A stretch of DNA of 64,000 bases. It comes from Verrucomicrobiaceae bacterium. Its GTDB lineage: Bacteria > Verrucomicrobiota > Verrucomicrobiia > Verrucomicrobiales > Verrucomicrobiaceae. The DNA is taken from contig JAEUHN010000029.1 in assembly GCA_016795365.1 (NCBI GenBank), positions 1 to 64,000 of the forward strand. Direction: 5' to 3'. Every line of letters starts with the position of its first letter. Positions within the stretch are counted from its first letter, which is position 1. Under the pieces are notes generated by a model. That model searched no databases and had not been told where the DNA came from. It saw only the letters and a list, made by a program, of their open reading frames with translations. This document shows positions 49,314-58,228 of the stretch, one piece after another. Position numbers and translations under genes: made by a program.

Positions 49314-50627
49314 ATGCTCCGAACTTTGCTCACCCTGATCGCCCTTGCTTCACTGGCCCACGCTGACACTGCACCACCATTCAACCTTGCCGTGAGCTTT
49401 GGAGGGCTGAAGCATGACAAGGTCCGCTGCATCAACCTCGATGCTCAGGGCAACATCTTGCTCACTGGCGAGTTCGCAGGCGAAGGCACCTGGGGTGACC
49501 AGAAAACCGTGAGCAACGGCGACATGGATTTCTTCGTGGCCAAGCTCGATCCGCAAGGCAAGCCGCTCTGGGTTCACAACGGCGGCGGCACCAAGGTCGA
49601 TCGCGGTTATGGCGTTGCTGCTGATGCCGCAGGCAATGTGTATGTCACCGGCCACAGCCAGGGCACGGATGCCACCTTCAGCGGAGAAAAGATCCCGAAT
49701 GCAGGCGACTACGATGTCTTCACCGCGAAGTATGATCCCGCCGGCAAGCTTCTGTGGATCAAGACCCAGGGCGGCCCGGGCTACGACTACGGTCACGGGG
49801 TCGCGGTCACACCCCAGGGCGATGTGGTGGTGACAGGTGCGCTCGTCATCGACAAGATCGGGCGAATGTTCTGCGCCTGCTACTCGAGTGAGGGCAAACT
49901 CAAATGGAGCCAGCGCACCGAAGGTCAGGCACGCGGAAGTGGCCACGGCATAGCCGTTGATCGTCTGGGCAATGCCTACGTCGGCGGCTTCAGCAGCGGC
50001 CTGGGCAAGCTGGGCTCCGTCGATCTCACCACAGCGAAGGGTAGCGATGTGTTGATCGCCAAGTTTGATACCACGGGTGCCGTCGCCTGGGTTCATCAGG
50101 GCTATGGCAGCACCAGTGCCATGATTCACGAGATCAGCGTGGACGAGGATGGCTACGTCTGGGCCTGCGGCATGTATAAAGACGCACCTCTGGCGCTCGC
50201 GAATGGCACCGTGCCGAATCGCGGCGGCAACGACCCCTTGTTGACCTGCTTGAACCCCAAAGGCGAGCGGCTGTGGACCATCACGGGCGGCAGCGCGAAA
50301 GTCGATTACGGTCTCGGCATTGCCTCCGATCACAAAGGCGGTGCGGTGTTCGTCGGCGAGTTCAGCGAGACTGCCGACCTCTTCGGCCAGACGCTCACCT
50401 CCCGCGGCGCGACAGACATCTTCGTCGCAGGCATCAACCGGGACGGCACCGTCCGTTACGTCACTCAGGCGGGCGGCGACAAAGGGGACAACTCCTACAC
50501 GGCCACCGCCGACAAAGATGGTCAGGTGCTCTTCAGCGGCAGCATCACCGGCACCGCGCACTTCGGCGACAAGACCGTCACAGCCGTCGGAGCACAGGAC
50601 GTTTACGTCGCCCGGATCGCGCACTGA
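49314..50627 (+). CDS. Secreted SBBP-type beta-propeller protein
   Basis: This 437-aa protein has signal peptide LRTLLTLIALASLAHA and repeats of the SBBP/NHL kind, each with GNxYVTG and DxFxAKxDxxGKLLW (for example MDFFVAKLDPQGKPLWVHN, GNVYVTGHSQGTDATF, DVFTAKYDPAGKLLWIKTQ, GNAYVGGFSSG, DIFVAGINRDG). About seven repeats form one propeller. Function is not known; such proteins bind ligands or act as surface scaffolds. A small hairpin lies between this gene and the previous one (49264-49284). Confidence 0.8.
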   Translation: MLRTLLTLIALASLAHADTAPPFNLAVSFGGLKHDKVRCINLDAQGNILLTGEFAGEGTWGDQKTVSNGDMDFFVAKLDPQGKPLWVHNGGGTKVDRGYGVAADAAGNVYVTGHSQGTDATFSGEKIPNAGDYDVFTAKYDPAGKLLWIKTQGGPGYDYGHGVAVTPQGDVVVTGALVIDKIGRMFCACYSSEGKLKWSQRTEGQARGSGHGIAVDRLGNAYVGGFSSGLGKLGSVDLTTAKGSDVLIAKFDTTGAVAWVHQGYGSTSAMIHEISVDEDGYVWACGMYKDAPLALANGTVPNRGGNDPLLTCLNPKGERLWTITGGSAKVDYGLGIASDHKGGAVFVGEFSETADLFGQTLTSRGATDIFVAGINRDGTVRYVTQAGGDKGDNSYTATADKDGQVLFSGSITGTAHFGDKTVTAVGAQDVYVARIAH

Positions 50628-50703
50628 AGCCCCATAAATCGCCAAATCCGCTGATTGCACAGCCGCCATCCTGGCGTTTAATCCCGCCCCTTTCCGAACC
50701 ACC

Positions 50704-52485
50704 ATGTCCACGACCGTCGCACCGTCCACACCGGCCAAGCAGCTCCGCAACGCCGTCATTCGTCTCGCAGGCAACTCCCAGGATGGCATTCAGTCCATCG
50801 GCGGCATCCTCGCCCGGCTCGCCGGACGCACTGCCCAGGAAGTGATGACCTACATGACCATCCCCTCCACCATCAGCGGCGGTCCTTCGATCTTCCAGGT
50901 GCATCTCGGTTCCGGCGAAGTGCTCAGCGCTGGCGATGAGGCGGACGTGCTCGTGGCTTTCTACCAGCACAGCTACGACGGCCATCTGTCCTCCGTGCGC
51001 AACAACGGCATCTGCATCTACGACAGCGGTGAGGTGACCGAACTGAAGCACGAGCGTGGCATCACACACATCGGCGTGCCCTTCACCAGCGCCACCATCG
51101 AAGCGACCGGCGGCAGCGCGCGTGACCGCGGCAAGAACATCTTCGTGCTCGGCCTGCTCTGCGCCGCCTTCAATCTCGACAAGGAAAAGATCATCGCGAT
51201 CCTCTCGCGCCAGTTCGGCAAGAAGGACGAAAGCGTGCTGCGCAATGCGATGCTCGCCTTCGATGCAGGCTTTGCCTATCAGGTTGGCGATCTGGAAAGG
51301 TTTGCCTTCGCCCCCGGTGAAGCTGGCAGCGGCCACCGCATCAGCTCCGATGGCAATACAATGCTCACGATGGGTCTGCTCGCTGCCGGCGTTCGTTATG
51401 GTTCAGCTTATCCGATCACACCATGGTCTTCCATCATGGAAATGATGCGCACCGAGCTGCCCAAGTATGGCGGCATCTACGTGCAGGCGGAAGATGAACT
51501 CTCCGCCGTCGCGATGACCATCGGCGCAGCTTTCGCCGGTCACTTGGCGATGACTGGCTCCAGCGGCCCCGGCTTGTCCCTGAAGATGGAAGCGCTCGGC
51601 TATGCCAGCATGGCGGAGCTTCCTCTCATTGTCGTCAATGTGCAGCGCGGCGGCCCTTCGACTGGTCTGCCCACCAGCATGGAGCAAAGCGACCTCCTCC
51701 AGGCCATCTACGGCAGCCACGGCGATTCACCTCGCATCGTGCTCGCTCCTGAGAACGTGGAAGACTGCTTCTACATCGCCCTTGAAGCCGGACGCCTCGC
51801 CCGCGAATACAGCTGCCCTGTCATCATCCTCAGCGACCAAGCGATTAGCTCCCGCATCGAAGCCTTCGCCGAGCCTGATCTCGACAAGCACTGGGTGGAG
51901 CCCATGTGCGACACCACGCCACGCCCTGAAGACTTCAAGCCCTACCCGCTCGACAAGATCACCCGCCACGCACCTCCGGGAACCAAGATGCTGGGCGGCA
52001 AGTATCCGATCGTGACCGGTCTGGAACACGACGAGTATGGCCACCCCAGCGGCAGCCCGAAGATGCACACCGCGATGACCAACAAGCGCCGCGACAAGCT
52101 CGTAAAGCTCAGCAAGGAGCTTCCGCTTCCCCCGGTGCACGGCGATGCCGAAGGCGATGTCCTTGTCGTTGGCTGGGGCAGCACCAGCGGCCCGATCAAG
52201 GAAAGCGTGGATCGCATGCGTTCCGAAGGCCACAAGGTGGGCAGCATCACCATGCGCCACATGCACCCGATGCCTGCCGGACTGGACACGGTCTTCAAGC
52301 GCTACAAGAAGGTCATCGTCACCGAGATCAATGACTCGGGCGTCTATGGCTTCGGCCAGCTCGCCATGCTCCTGCGCGCCGCCTACGCGATGCCGCACAT
52401 CCAGAGCGTGTGCAAGTGCGATGGCCTCGCCTTCCGCGTGCGTGAGATCGTCACAGGCGTGGAAAAGGCCATGGCAGACAAGTAG
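50704..52485 (+). CDS. 2-oxoacid:ferredoxin oxidoreductase subunit alpha (gamma-alpha fusion)
   Basis: This 593-aa protein has the gamma domain first (residues about 10-190, with VIRLAGNSQDGIQSIGGILARLAGRTAQ) and then the alpha (pyrimidine-binding) domain, with GLLAAGVRYGSAYPITPWSSIMEMM and GSSGPGLSLKMEALGYASMAELPL. The C-terminal domain begins DVLVVGWGSTSGPIKE. KorA-type enzymes convert 2-oxoglutarate plus CoA to succinyl-CoA and reduce ferredoxin. They need a beta subunit with TPP and Fe-S; no korB is adjacent, since the next gene is a metallophosphoesterase. Confidence 0.9.
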   Translation: MSTTVAPSTPAKQLRNAVIRLAGNSQDGIQSIGGILARLAGRTAQEVMTYMTIPSTISGGPSIFQVHLGSGEVLSAGDEADVLVAFYQHSYDGHLSSVRNNGICIYDSGEVTELKHERGITHIGVPFTSATIEATGGSARDRGKNIFVLGLLCAAFNLDKEKIIAILSRQFGKKDESVLRNAMLAFDAGFAYQVGDLERFAFAPGEAGSGHRISSDGNTMLTMGLLAAGVRYGSAYPITPWSSIMEMMRTELPKYGGIYVQAEDELSAVAMTIGAAFAGHLAMTGSSGPGLSLKMEALGYASMAELPLIVVNVQRGGPSTGLPTSMEQSDLLQAIYGSHGDSPRIVLAPENVEDCFYIALEAGRLAREYSCPVIILSDQAISSRIEAFAEPDLDKHWVEPMCDTTPRPEDFKPYPLDKITRHAPPGTKMLGGKYPIVTGLEHDEYGHPSGSPKMHTAMTNKRRDKLVKLSKELPLPPVHGDAEGDVLVVGWGSTSGPIKESVDRMRSEGHKVGSITMRHMHPMPAGLDTVFKRYKKVIVTEINDSGVYGFGQLAMLLRAAYAMPHIQSVCKCDGLAFRVREIVTGVEKAMADK

Positions 52486-52559
52486 GCTTCACACAGCCTT
52501 CACGAGCATTTCACCCTTCACGGGTTGAGCCTCCAGAGCGGACATCGTAGCCTTGCTGC

Positions 52560-53429
52560 GTGTCCGCTTCTTCTTTGTCCACTCGTCGTTCTTTCCTCCG
52601 CCGCTTCGTCCGCGGTGCCTTGTGGACCAGCATTGCCAGCGGCGGCGGGGCTTATGGTTACGCACGCATGATCGAACGGCACCATCCGGTGATCGAACGT
52701 GCGCGTGTATCGCTCAAGAACCTTGGCACCGCGTTCGAAGGCTCTCGCATCGTTCAGATCAGCGACCTCCACGTCGAGCCCAATCTCAATCCCGCCCTTC
52801 TGCACAAGGCCGTTGAGATGATCAATGGTCTCCAGCCCGACCTCATCGCCATCACGGGCGACTTCATCACGCACAACGCCAGGCTCGTGGCCGAACTCAC
52901 CGCACCACTTGCCGAACTCAAGGCGCGCACCGGAGTCTTCGCCTCGCTGGGCAATCATGATGTCTGGAACGCACCACGTCGGATCACCGAAGCGCTCACG
53001 CATCATGGCATTCAGGTGCTGACCAATTCGGGTGTCGCACTCACCCAAGATCACGCCCAGCTATGGGTCGCTGGCATCGACTCCGCCTGGGCTGGCGACA
53101 TCGACCTTCCCGCAGCACTGAAAGGACGCGCCAAAGGAGCCCCGTGCATCATGCTCGGCCACGAGCCCGACTATGCGGACGAGCTTGCTCAGCGATCCAG
53201 CAATCTCATCCACCTCGCAGGCCACACCCACGGCGGCCAGGTTTGTCTTCCCGGAGGTCAGCCACTGATGCTTCCCACTCTTGGCAAGAAGTATGCCCGT
53301 GGCCTCTTCCAAGTAGGGCGCATCTCATTGTATGTGAACCGCGGCCTGGGCACCATCGGTCCGAAAGCACGCTTCGCCTGCTCGCCCGAGATCACGGAGA
53401 TCACGCTCACCAACGCTTCTGGCGCATGA
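52560..53429 (+). CDS. Metallophosphoesterase with Tat-like signal
   Basis: This 289-aa protein starts at GTG 52560. It has an N-terminal Tat-like signal (STRRSFLRRFVRGALW) and a calcineurin-type phosphoesterase fold with all blocks: IVQISDLHVEP (Asp/His), ITGDFITHN (GD), ASLGNHDVW (GNHD), MLGHEPD and HLAGHTHGGQV (GHTH). It is close to the YkuE/YaeI group that works on lipid or nucleotide phosphates at the membrane. Its stop overlaps the next gene by ATGA, and that gene overlaps the third in the same way. Confidence 0.9.
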   Translation: MSASSLSTRRSFLRRFVRGALWTSIASGGGAYGYARMIERHHPVIERARVSLKNLGTAFEGSRIVQISDLHVEPNLNPALLHKAVEMINGLQPDLIAITGDFITHNARLVAELTAPLAELKARTGVFASLGNHDVWNAPRRITEALTHHGIQVLTNSGVALTQDHAQLWVAGIDSAWAGDIDLPAALKGRAKGAPCIMLGHEPDYADELAQRSSNLIHLAGHTHGGQVCLPGGQPLMLPTLGKKYARGLFQVGRISLYVNRGLGTIGPKARFACSPEITEITLTNASGA

Positions 53430-54238
53430 GCTCACTGCACGCCATCACCGCACCGTTGAAGACGCTGCTGCGCGGCGATGCCGAGGACCTGGCCTCCATG
53501 TTGCGTGCGCCGTTGTCTGCAGTGTTGCGTCCTTGCCTGGTGGTGATCGTGATCGGCTGCGGCATGTATGGCGCGTCGCTTGGGCTCTGGCGTGCTCCGC
53601 TGATGGCCGTGTATGTGGGGATCAAGATGCCGATGCTCATCTTCCTCACGCTCGCGGTGAATGGCCTGCTCAACGGCATTCTCGCGCTCTTGCTCGGTAG
53701 CGGCTTGTCGTTCCGCCAGACGCTCACCGCGTGCCTGATGTGCTTCGCGATCTTCGCGATGCTCGTCGGGTCGCTGAGTCCCATCGTGATCGGCATGGTG
53801 GTGGATGCGCCGCCTGCCGAACAGCCCGGGGCCGAGTCGTGGTATCGCATGTTTCTGCTCACGCACACGGCGGTGATCGCGTTCGCAGGCATCGTCTCGA
53901 ATCACAAGCTGCTGCGCCTGCTGCAAAGCTTCGCGGGCAGCCCGGCGATCGGCTGGCGGACATTGATCGCATGGCTAGCAGGCAATCTGTTCGTCGGCGC
54001 GCAGTTGTCCTACAACCTCCGGCCTTTCTTTGGCAATCCCGACCTGCCAGTCCAGTTTGTCCGCGATCATCCGTTCGACGGGAACTTCTACATCGCAGTG
54101 TGGAGCATGATGCAGCCCGCTCTTGGTCCCGTGCTCTTCGCTGCCGGAGGGCTGCTGTGTGTGTCGCTGCCCTTCATCGTGCTCATCCTGTTCACCAAGC
54201 GTCCGCTCCCAGTTACCCCCACCTCATCCCAATCATGA
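53426..54238 (+). CDS. Polytopic membrane protein A (coupled to metallophosphoesterase)
   Basis: This 270-aa protein (ATG 53426) has about six hydrophobic helices (LRPCLVVIVIGCGMYGASL, MLIFLTLAVNGLLNGILALLLG, LMCFAIFAMLVGSLSPIVIG, LTHTAVIAFAGIV and others). It may belong to the Yip1-like superfamily, but I see no diagnostic motif. Tight ATGA overlaps on both sides place it in one operon with the phosphoesterase and the membrane protein at 54235. Confidence 0.65.
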   Translation: MSSLHAITAPLKTLLRGDAEDLASMLRAPLSAVLRPCLVVIVIGCGMYGASLGLWRAPLMAVYVGIKMPMLIFLTLAVNGLLNGILALLLGSGLSFRQTLTACLMCFAIFAMLVGSLSPIVIGMVVDAPPAEQPGAESWYRMFLLTHTAVIAFAGIVSNHKLLRLLQSFAGSPAIGWRTLIAWLAGNLFVGAQLSYNLRPFFGNPDLPVQFVRDHPFDGNFYIAVWSMMQPALGPVLFAAGGLLCVSLPFIVLILFTKRPLPVTPTSSQS

Positions 54239-55017
54239 CCACCGAACCTAACCCTCCTCCGTCGCTGCCACCGAGCCCAACTCCGCCAGCGTTCCTTCAA
54301 GCCACACGCGCCGCAGCCGCGCCTGCCCACAACTGGAAACTCGAACCCATCGAGGGCACGATCAACTTCGCCAGCGTGATCGAGAACCTGCTGCGTGCGC
54401 CAGGTCGCATCCTGCATGAGGCCGGTAGCGGAGGCTCACGAGTGCCGCTTCTCCTGCTCGTGATCAGCATGTTCTGCCTGGGCGTGTTTGGCTTCCTGCT
54501 CGGCACTTTCTCAGGAGGCATTCAATACTGGGCTGCTCCGGCCAAGGTGGTGCTCGGGGTGCTCGCCGCCACGTTCATCTGCCTGCCCAGCCTCTACATC
54601 TTCAGCGCACTCGGTGGAGTGGAGGCACGGCTCGCACACATCGTGGCTCTGGCCGTTGCCGCGATCGCACTGACCGCCTTGCTTCTGCTGGGATTCGCGC
54701 CCGTGCTTTGGGTCTTCAGCCAGTCCACGGAATCGCTTTGCTTCATGGGCACGCTGGCGCTCGCCTTCTGGATGATCTCGCTCATCTTCGGTATGAGATT
54801 GCTGCACGCCGCCGCAACGGCACTGAAGGCACGGAGTCCGGGCTATCTGACGATCTGGATCATGATCTTCGTCGTGGTCACGCTGCAGATGTCCACCGCG
54901 CTGCGGCCGATCATCGGCACGGCCGACAACTTCCTGCCGCAGGAGAAAAAGTTCTTCCTCACGCACTGGTTCGATGAACTCGATGCCTCGGCGAAGAAGG
55001 CGCGGACGACAGATTGA
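54235..55017 (+). CDS. Polytopic membrane protein B
   Basis: This 260-aa protein (ATG 54235) starts with a Pro-rich cytosolic stretch of about 30 aa (PPPSLPPSPTPPAFLQ). It then has about five helices (VPLLLLVISMFCLGVFGFLL, VLGVLAATFICLPSLYIF, IVALAVAAIALTALLLLGF, MGTLALAFWMISLIFG, YLTIWIMIFVVVTLQM). The final cytosolic tail is charged. Function unknown; a partner of the protein encoded at 53426 is likely because of the 4-nt overlap and similar size and topology. Confidence 0.65.
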   Translation: MTTEPNPPPSLPPSPTPPAFLQATRAAAAPAHNWKLEPIEGTINFASVIENLLRAPGRILHEAGSGGSRVPLLLLVISMFCLGVFGFLLGTFSGGIQYWAAPAKVVLGVLAATFICLPSLYIFSALGGVEARLAHIVALAVAAIALTALLLLGFAPVLWVFSQSTESLCFMGTLALAFWMISLIFGMRLLHAAATALKARSPGYLTIWIMIFVVVTLQMSTALRPIIGTADNFLPQEKKFFLTHWFDELDASAKKARTTD

Positions 55018-55062
55018 TCCTCTGCTTGTCGCCACGCGCCGGTGCGCTAGGATCGCGCCGCC

Positions 55063-55404
55063 ATGAGTGACGCCTTCAAAGAATTTATCGCCAAACGTGA
55101 AGCCGAACAACACGCCCGCGACGGGGCACAGCGGTGGTTCTGGGTGGCACTCGTAGTCGCGGTGGTCGTGGTGATGGCCATCATTCTTTTGCGCGGCGAT
55201 CCTTCGACGAAGATCCTGAATCCCAACACCGCGAGCGCGGAAGAACTCGTCACTCTGCCTGAGGTCGGCCCCACCATGGCCAATGCGATTATCGCCAAGC
55301 GCAATGAGAAGCCTTTCACCAAGCCCGAAGACCTGCTCGACGTGAAAGGCATCGGACCCAAGACGCTGGAGAAAATGAAGCCTCGGCTCACGTTCCAGAA
55401 GTAG
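55063..55404 (+). CDS. ComEA-like helix-hairpin-helix protein
   Basis: This 113-aa protein has a single membrane helix (WFWVALVVAVVVVMAIILL, residues about 23-43) after a charged N-terminus. A ComEA-type HhH domain follows (LNPNTASAEELVTLPEVGPT, MANAIIAKRNEKPFTKPEDL, VKGIGPKTLEKMKP). ComEA proteins bind DNA non-specifically during natural transformation. No other competence gene is near. A short linker and one HhH pair are as in typical ComEA proteins. Confidence 0.85.
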   Translation: MSDAFKEFIAKREAEQHARDGAQRWFWVALVVAVVVVMAIILLRGDPSTKILNPNTASAEELVTLPEVGPTMANAIIAKRNEKPFTKPEDLLDVKGIGPKTLEKMKPRLTFQK

Positions 55405-55422
55405 CCGCATTCGACTCCCCGC

Positions 55423-56817
55423 ATGACCTCCCCACAAGCCATCGACCGCTACGCCGCAACCGTTGATCCGGGCGTTCGTGCTTCGGTTTATGAAGGCACC
55501 AAGGTGCCCACCGAATGGCGGAGGCAGGCTCTGTGGCGCGACTACACTGATCCAGATGCCCTGCGCAGGCTCGCCTCCCAGATCAAGCAGCACACCCTTG
55601 ATCACCTGGATCAGTATCTCGAGCAGGCGACCGCCAGGATGGAGGCGAATGGCGTGGAGGTGCTCTTCGCCACCACGCCCGAGCGCGCCCGCGATCTCGC
55701 GCTGCAAGTGCTTCAGCGCGAGCAGGCGAAGACGGTGGTGAAATCCAAATCGATGCTGAGCGAGGAATTGCACCTCAATGCCTTCCTCGAAGGCTACGGC
55801 ATCGAGTGCATCGAGACGGACCTCGGTGAGTTCATCATCCAGATCGACGACGACATTCCCAGCCACATCATCAAGCCCATCGTTCACAAGAACCGGCGCG
55901 ACATCGCGAAGAGCTTCGAGCGCGAAGGACTGGGCGACTACAACGATGATCCCGAGACCATCACGCGACGTGCTCGCAAGCACCTGCGCACCGGGTTCCT
56001 CCGCGCTGACTGCGGCATGACTGGCGGCAATTTTGTCTCGGCAGAATCAGGTCGCATGGTGCTCGTCACCAACGAAGGCAACGCACGCTGGTGCGTCACG
56101 GCGCCCCGGCTGCACATTGCCATGATTGGCATCGAGAAACTCGTGCCCCGTGACCGCGATCTCGGTGTGATGCTGAACCTGCTCGCACGCAGCGCCGTCG
56201 GTCAGCAGCTCACGGTTTACACGCAGTTTGTGAACGGACCCCGCAGCCCAGGGAAGGATGGACCGGAGAAGATGGTGGTCATCTTTGTCGATGGTGGCCG
56301 CAGTCGGGTATTAGGCAGCGAGTATCGGGAAATCTTGCGCTGCATTCGATGCGGTGCCTGCCAGAACGTGTGCCCTGTTTATCGCCAGGCCAGCGGTCAT
56401 GCCTACCGGGCGACCTATCAAGGTCCCGTCGGAGCTGTGCTCAGTCCCTTGCTCAGCAACGATTTCACACAGCTTGCCGACCTGCCGAAGGCCTCATCGC
56501 TCTGTGGAGCATGCAATGAAGTCTGCCCAGTGGACATTCCGATCCCCGACCTCCTGGTGCGCCTTCGTGACAAGGCCTTCCGCGAAGGTGCAACAGAAGC
56601 CAAGCGCGGCACGCCGCCCATGGCCCCCTACGCCTGGATCGCCACGCATCCCACCGCATGGCGCACTGGGATCAAGTTGAGCAACGCAGCCAATGTGCTG
56701 CCCATCAATCTAACGCCCGTCCCCGCGCTGCAACGCTGGTTGGGGGCTCGTGAGTTGCCCGAGTTCCGTGGCGGCAAGTTCCGCGAATGGATGAAGGCGC
56801 GGTCCACGACAAAGTAA
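55423..56817 (+). CDS. LutB-like iron-sulfur lactate-utilisation protein
   Basis: This 464-aa protein of the LutB/YkgF family has an LUD domain (residues about 60-290, with VVKSKSMLSEELHLNAFLEGYGIECIETDLGEFI) and two 4Fe-4S motifs: CIRCGACQNVCP (about residue 306) and CGACNEVCP (about 364). LutABC oxidises L-lactate to pyruvate; LutB is the electron-transfer subunit. No LutA or LutC gene is adjacent in the window. It begins 18 nt after the ComEA-like gene. Confidence 0.9.
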   Translation: MTSPQAIDRYAATVDPGVRASVYEGTKVPTEWRRQALWRDYTDPDALRRLASQIKQHTLDHLDQYLEQATARMEANGVEVLFATTPERARDLALQVLQREQAKTVVKSKSMLSEELHLNAFLEGYGIECIETDLGEFIIQIDDDIPSHIIKPIVHKNRRDIAKSFEREGLGDYNDDPETITRRARKHLRTGFLRADCGMTGGNFVSAESGRMVLVTNEGNARWCVTAPRLHIAMIGIEKLVPRDRDLGVMLNLLARSAVGQQLTVYTQFVNGPRSPGKDGPEKMVVIFVDGGRSRVLGSEYREILRCIRCGACQNVCPVYRQASGHAYRATYQGPVGAVLSPLLSNDFTQLADLPKASSLCGACNEVCPVDIPIPDLLVRLRDKAFREGATEAKRGTPPMAPYAWIATHPTAWRTGIKLSNAANVLPINLTPVPALQRWLGARELPEFRGGKFREWMKARSTTK

Positions 56818-56911
56818 CAGAGCTGTTACCAATTCTTCACCCTCAAGAGTCGGATGTGTCCACGGGCCGCTTGGCAGGCTGCCATCGGGCGTGATACTTC
56901 TGGCATCCTCC

Positions 56912-57589
56912 ATGCAAATACTTGTGATCGAAGATGAGCCGCAACTCGCACGCCATGTGTGCAGCGCCTTGAACCGCAACGGACACGAGGCACGAGCCAG
57001 GCACGACGGCACCGAAGGTCTGGCCGCAGTGCTCAGTGAATCCCCGGATCTGGTAGTGCTTGATCTCAACCTCCCTGGCATGAACGGCCTGCGTGTGCTG
57101 GAGGAAATGAGAAAGGCACGCAACCCCGCACGAGTGATCGTCCTCACTGCGCTGGGAGATCTGGATCATCGCATCAAAGGCCTGAGATCTGGTGCGGATG
57201 ATTACCTCGCCAAGCCCTTCGCCATGGAGGAGCTTGTCGCCCGCGTGGAAGCGCTGGGCCGCCGAGGCTCCACTCCGAAGGCCGAGGACATCCTCAAGGT
57301 GGCTGATCTCCAGATGGATGTGCATCAGCGCCGCGTGATGCGCGCGGGCAAGATAATCGCACTGTCGCCGCGCGAGTTCGAGCTGCTCCAGGTGCTCATG
57401 GAGGAGCCTGGGCGCGTCTTCACGCGCACTGAGCTGTGCGAGCGTGTCTGGCAGCGCGAGCATGAATACGACACGCGCACGGTGGAGATCTTCATCGCTC
57501 GTCTGCGCAAGAAGATTGACGCGGGCACCGATCTGCAACTGATCCAAACCATCCGCGCGATGGGCTACACTGTGAAGTCCGCCGCTTGA
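56912..57589 (+). CDS. OmpR-family response regulator
   Basis: This 225-aa regulator (ATG 56912) has a receiver domain with Asp51 (VVLDLNLPGMNG) and Lys in DDYLAKPFAMEEL. The C-terminal winged-helix DNA-binding domain has ALSPREFELLQVLMEEPGRVFTR and the wing QTIRAMGYTV. The likely cognate kinase is at 58225, after a cupredoxin gene. The order regulator-cupredoxin-kinase-porin suggests that the system responds to copper or redox state in the periplasm. Confidence 0.95.
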   Translation: MQILVIEDEPQLARHVCSALNRNGHEARARHDGTEGLAAVLSESPDLVVLDLNLPGMNGLRVLEEMRKARNPARVIVLTALGDLDHRIKGLRSGADDYLAKPFAMEELVARVEALGRRGSTPKAEDILKVADLQMDVHQRRVMRAGKIIALSPREFELLQVLMEEPGRVFTRTELCERVWQREHEYDTRTVEIFIARLRKKIDAGTDLQLIQTIRAMGYTVKSAA

Positions 57590-57598
57590 TGCTCGCTC

Positions 57599-58228
57599 AT
57601 GAAAACCATCTTTGCCGCCGCCTTCCTCGCCGCTTCGTTCGCATCCGCTGACACCGTCATCGAGGGCCACGTGGAACTGCCGAAAACGAAGTCCACGCCG
57701 GTGATGGCCAAGCGCTATGACATTGTCACAAAGGGTGGTGTGCTCTCGACGAATCCTCCGGTGGCTGTGGTTTATCTGGAAGGCAGTTTCGCCGCTCCTT
57801 CGAAGGCGCAAGTGAGGCAGATCGTGCAGAAGGACTACCTTTTTCATCCATCGCTGCTGCCCGTGCAGGTGGGCACCAGGGTGGAATTCCCCAACCAGGA
57901 CGACGCCTATCACAATGTGTTCTCGTTCTCCCCAGCCAAGCGCTTCGATCTCGGCCGCTATCGTCCCGAGGACAAGCCTGTGCCATCACAGGTCTTCGAC
58001 AAGGCGGGAATGATCACGCTGCGTTGCGACATTCATGAGCACATGCGGGGCATCATCCTTGTGCTCGATACGCCCCATTTCGTGGTAAGCGGCACGAATG
58101 GAAGCTTCAAGCTCACAGGGCTGCCTGCGGGTTCATTCAAGCTGAAGGCGTGGATCAACAGCCGCAAGACGCTGGAGCAAACGGTTCACCTCATCGAAGG
58201 CAGCACCACCAAAGTTCACTTCCCGTGA
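57599..58228 (+). CDS. Secreted cupredoxin-like protein
   Basis: This 209-aa protein has signal peptide KTIFAAAFLAASFASA and a plastocyanin/methylamine-utilisation-like fold with all four type-1 copper ligands: His105 (DDAYHNVFSF), Cys143, His146 and Met149 (LRCDIHEHM). The last 55 residues (LTGLPAGSFKLKAWINSRKT) resemble a carboxypeptidase-regulatory-like beta domain. It probably binds one copper ion in the periplasm. Its start is 9 nt after the regulator stop and its stop overlaps the kinase start (GTGA). Confidence 0.85.
   Translation: MKTIFAAAFLAASFASADTVIEGHVELPKTKSTPVMAKRYDIVTKGGVLSTNPPVAVVYLEGSFAAPSKAQVRQIVQKDYLFHPSLLPVQVGTRVEFPNQDDAYHNVFSFSPAKRFDLGRYRPEDKPVPSQVFDKAGMITLRCDIHEHMRGIILVLDTPHFVVSGTNGSFKLTGLPAGSFKLKAWINSRKTLEQTVHLIEGSTTKVHFP

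Noticed and set aside
49350-50789. 479-codon minus-strand frame opposite the SBBP propeller gene
   Set aside because: The sense gene has regular repeats and a signal peptide; the antisense frame has none.
54511-55983. 490-codon minus-strand frame spanning membrane protein B, the HhH gene and lutB
   Set aside because: It crosses three supported genes and contains His/Arg-rich noise.
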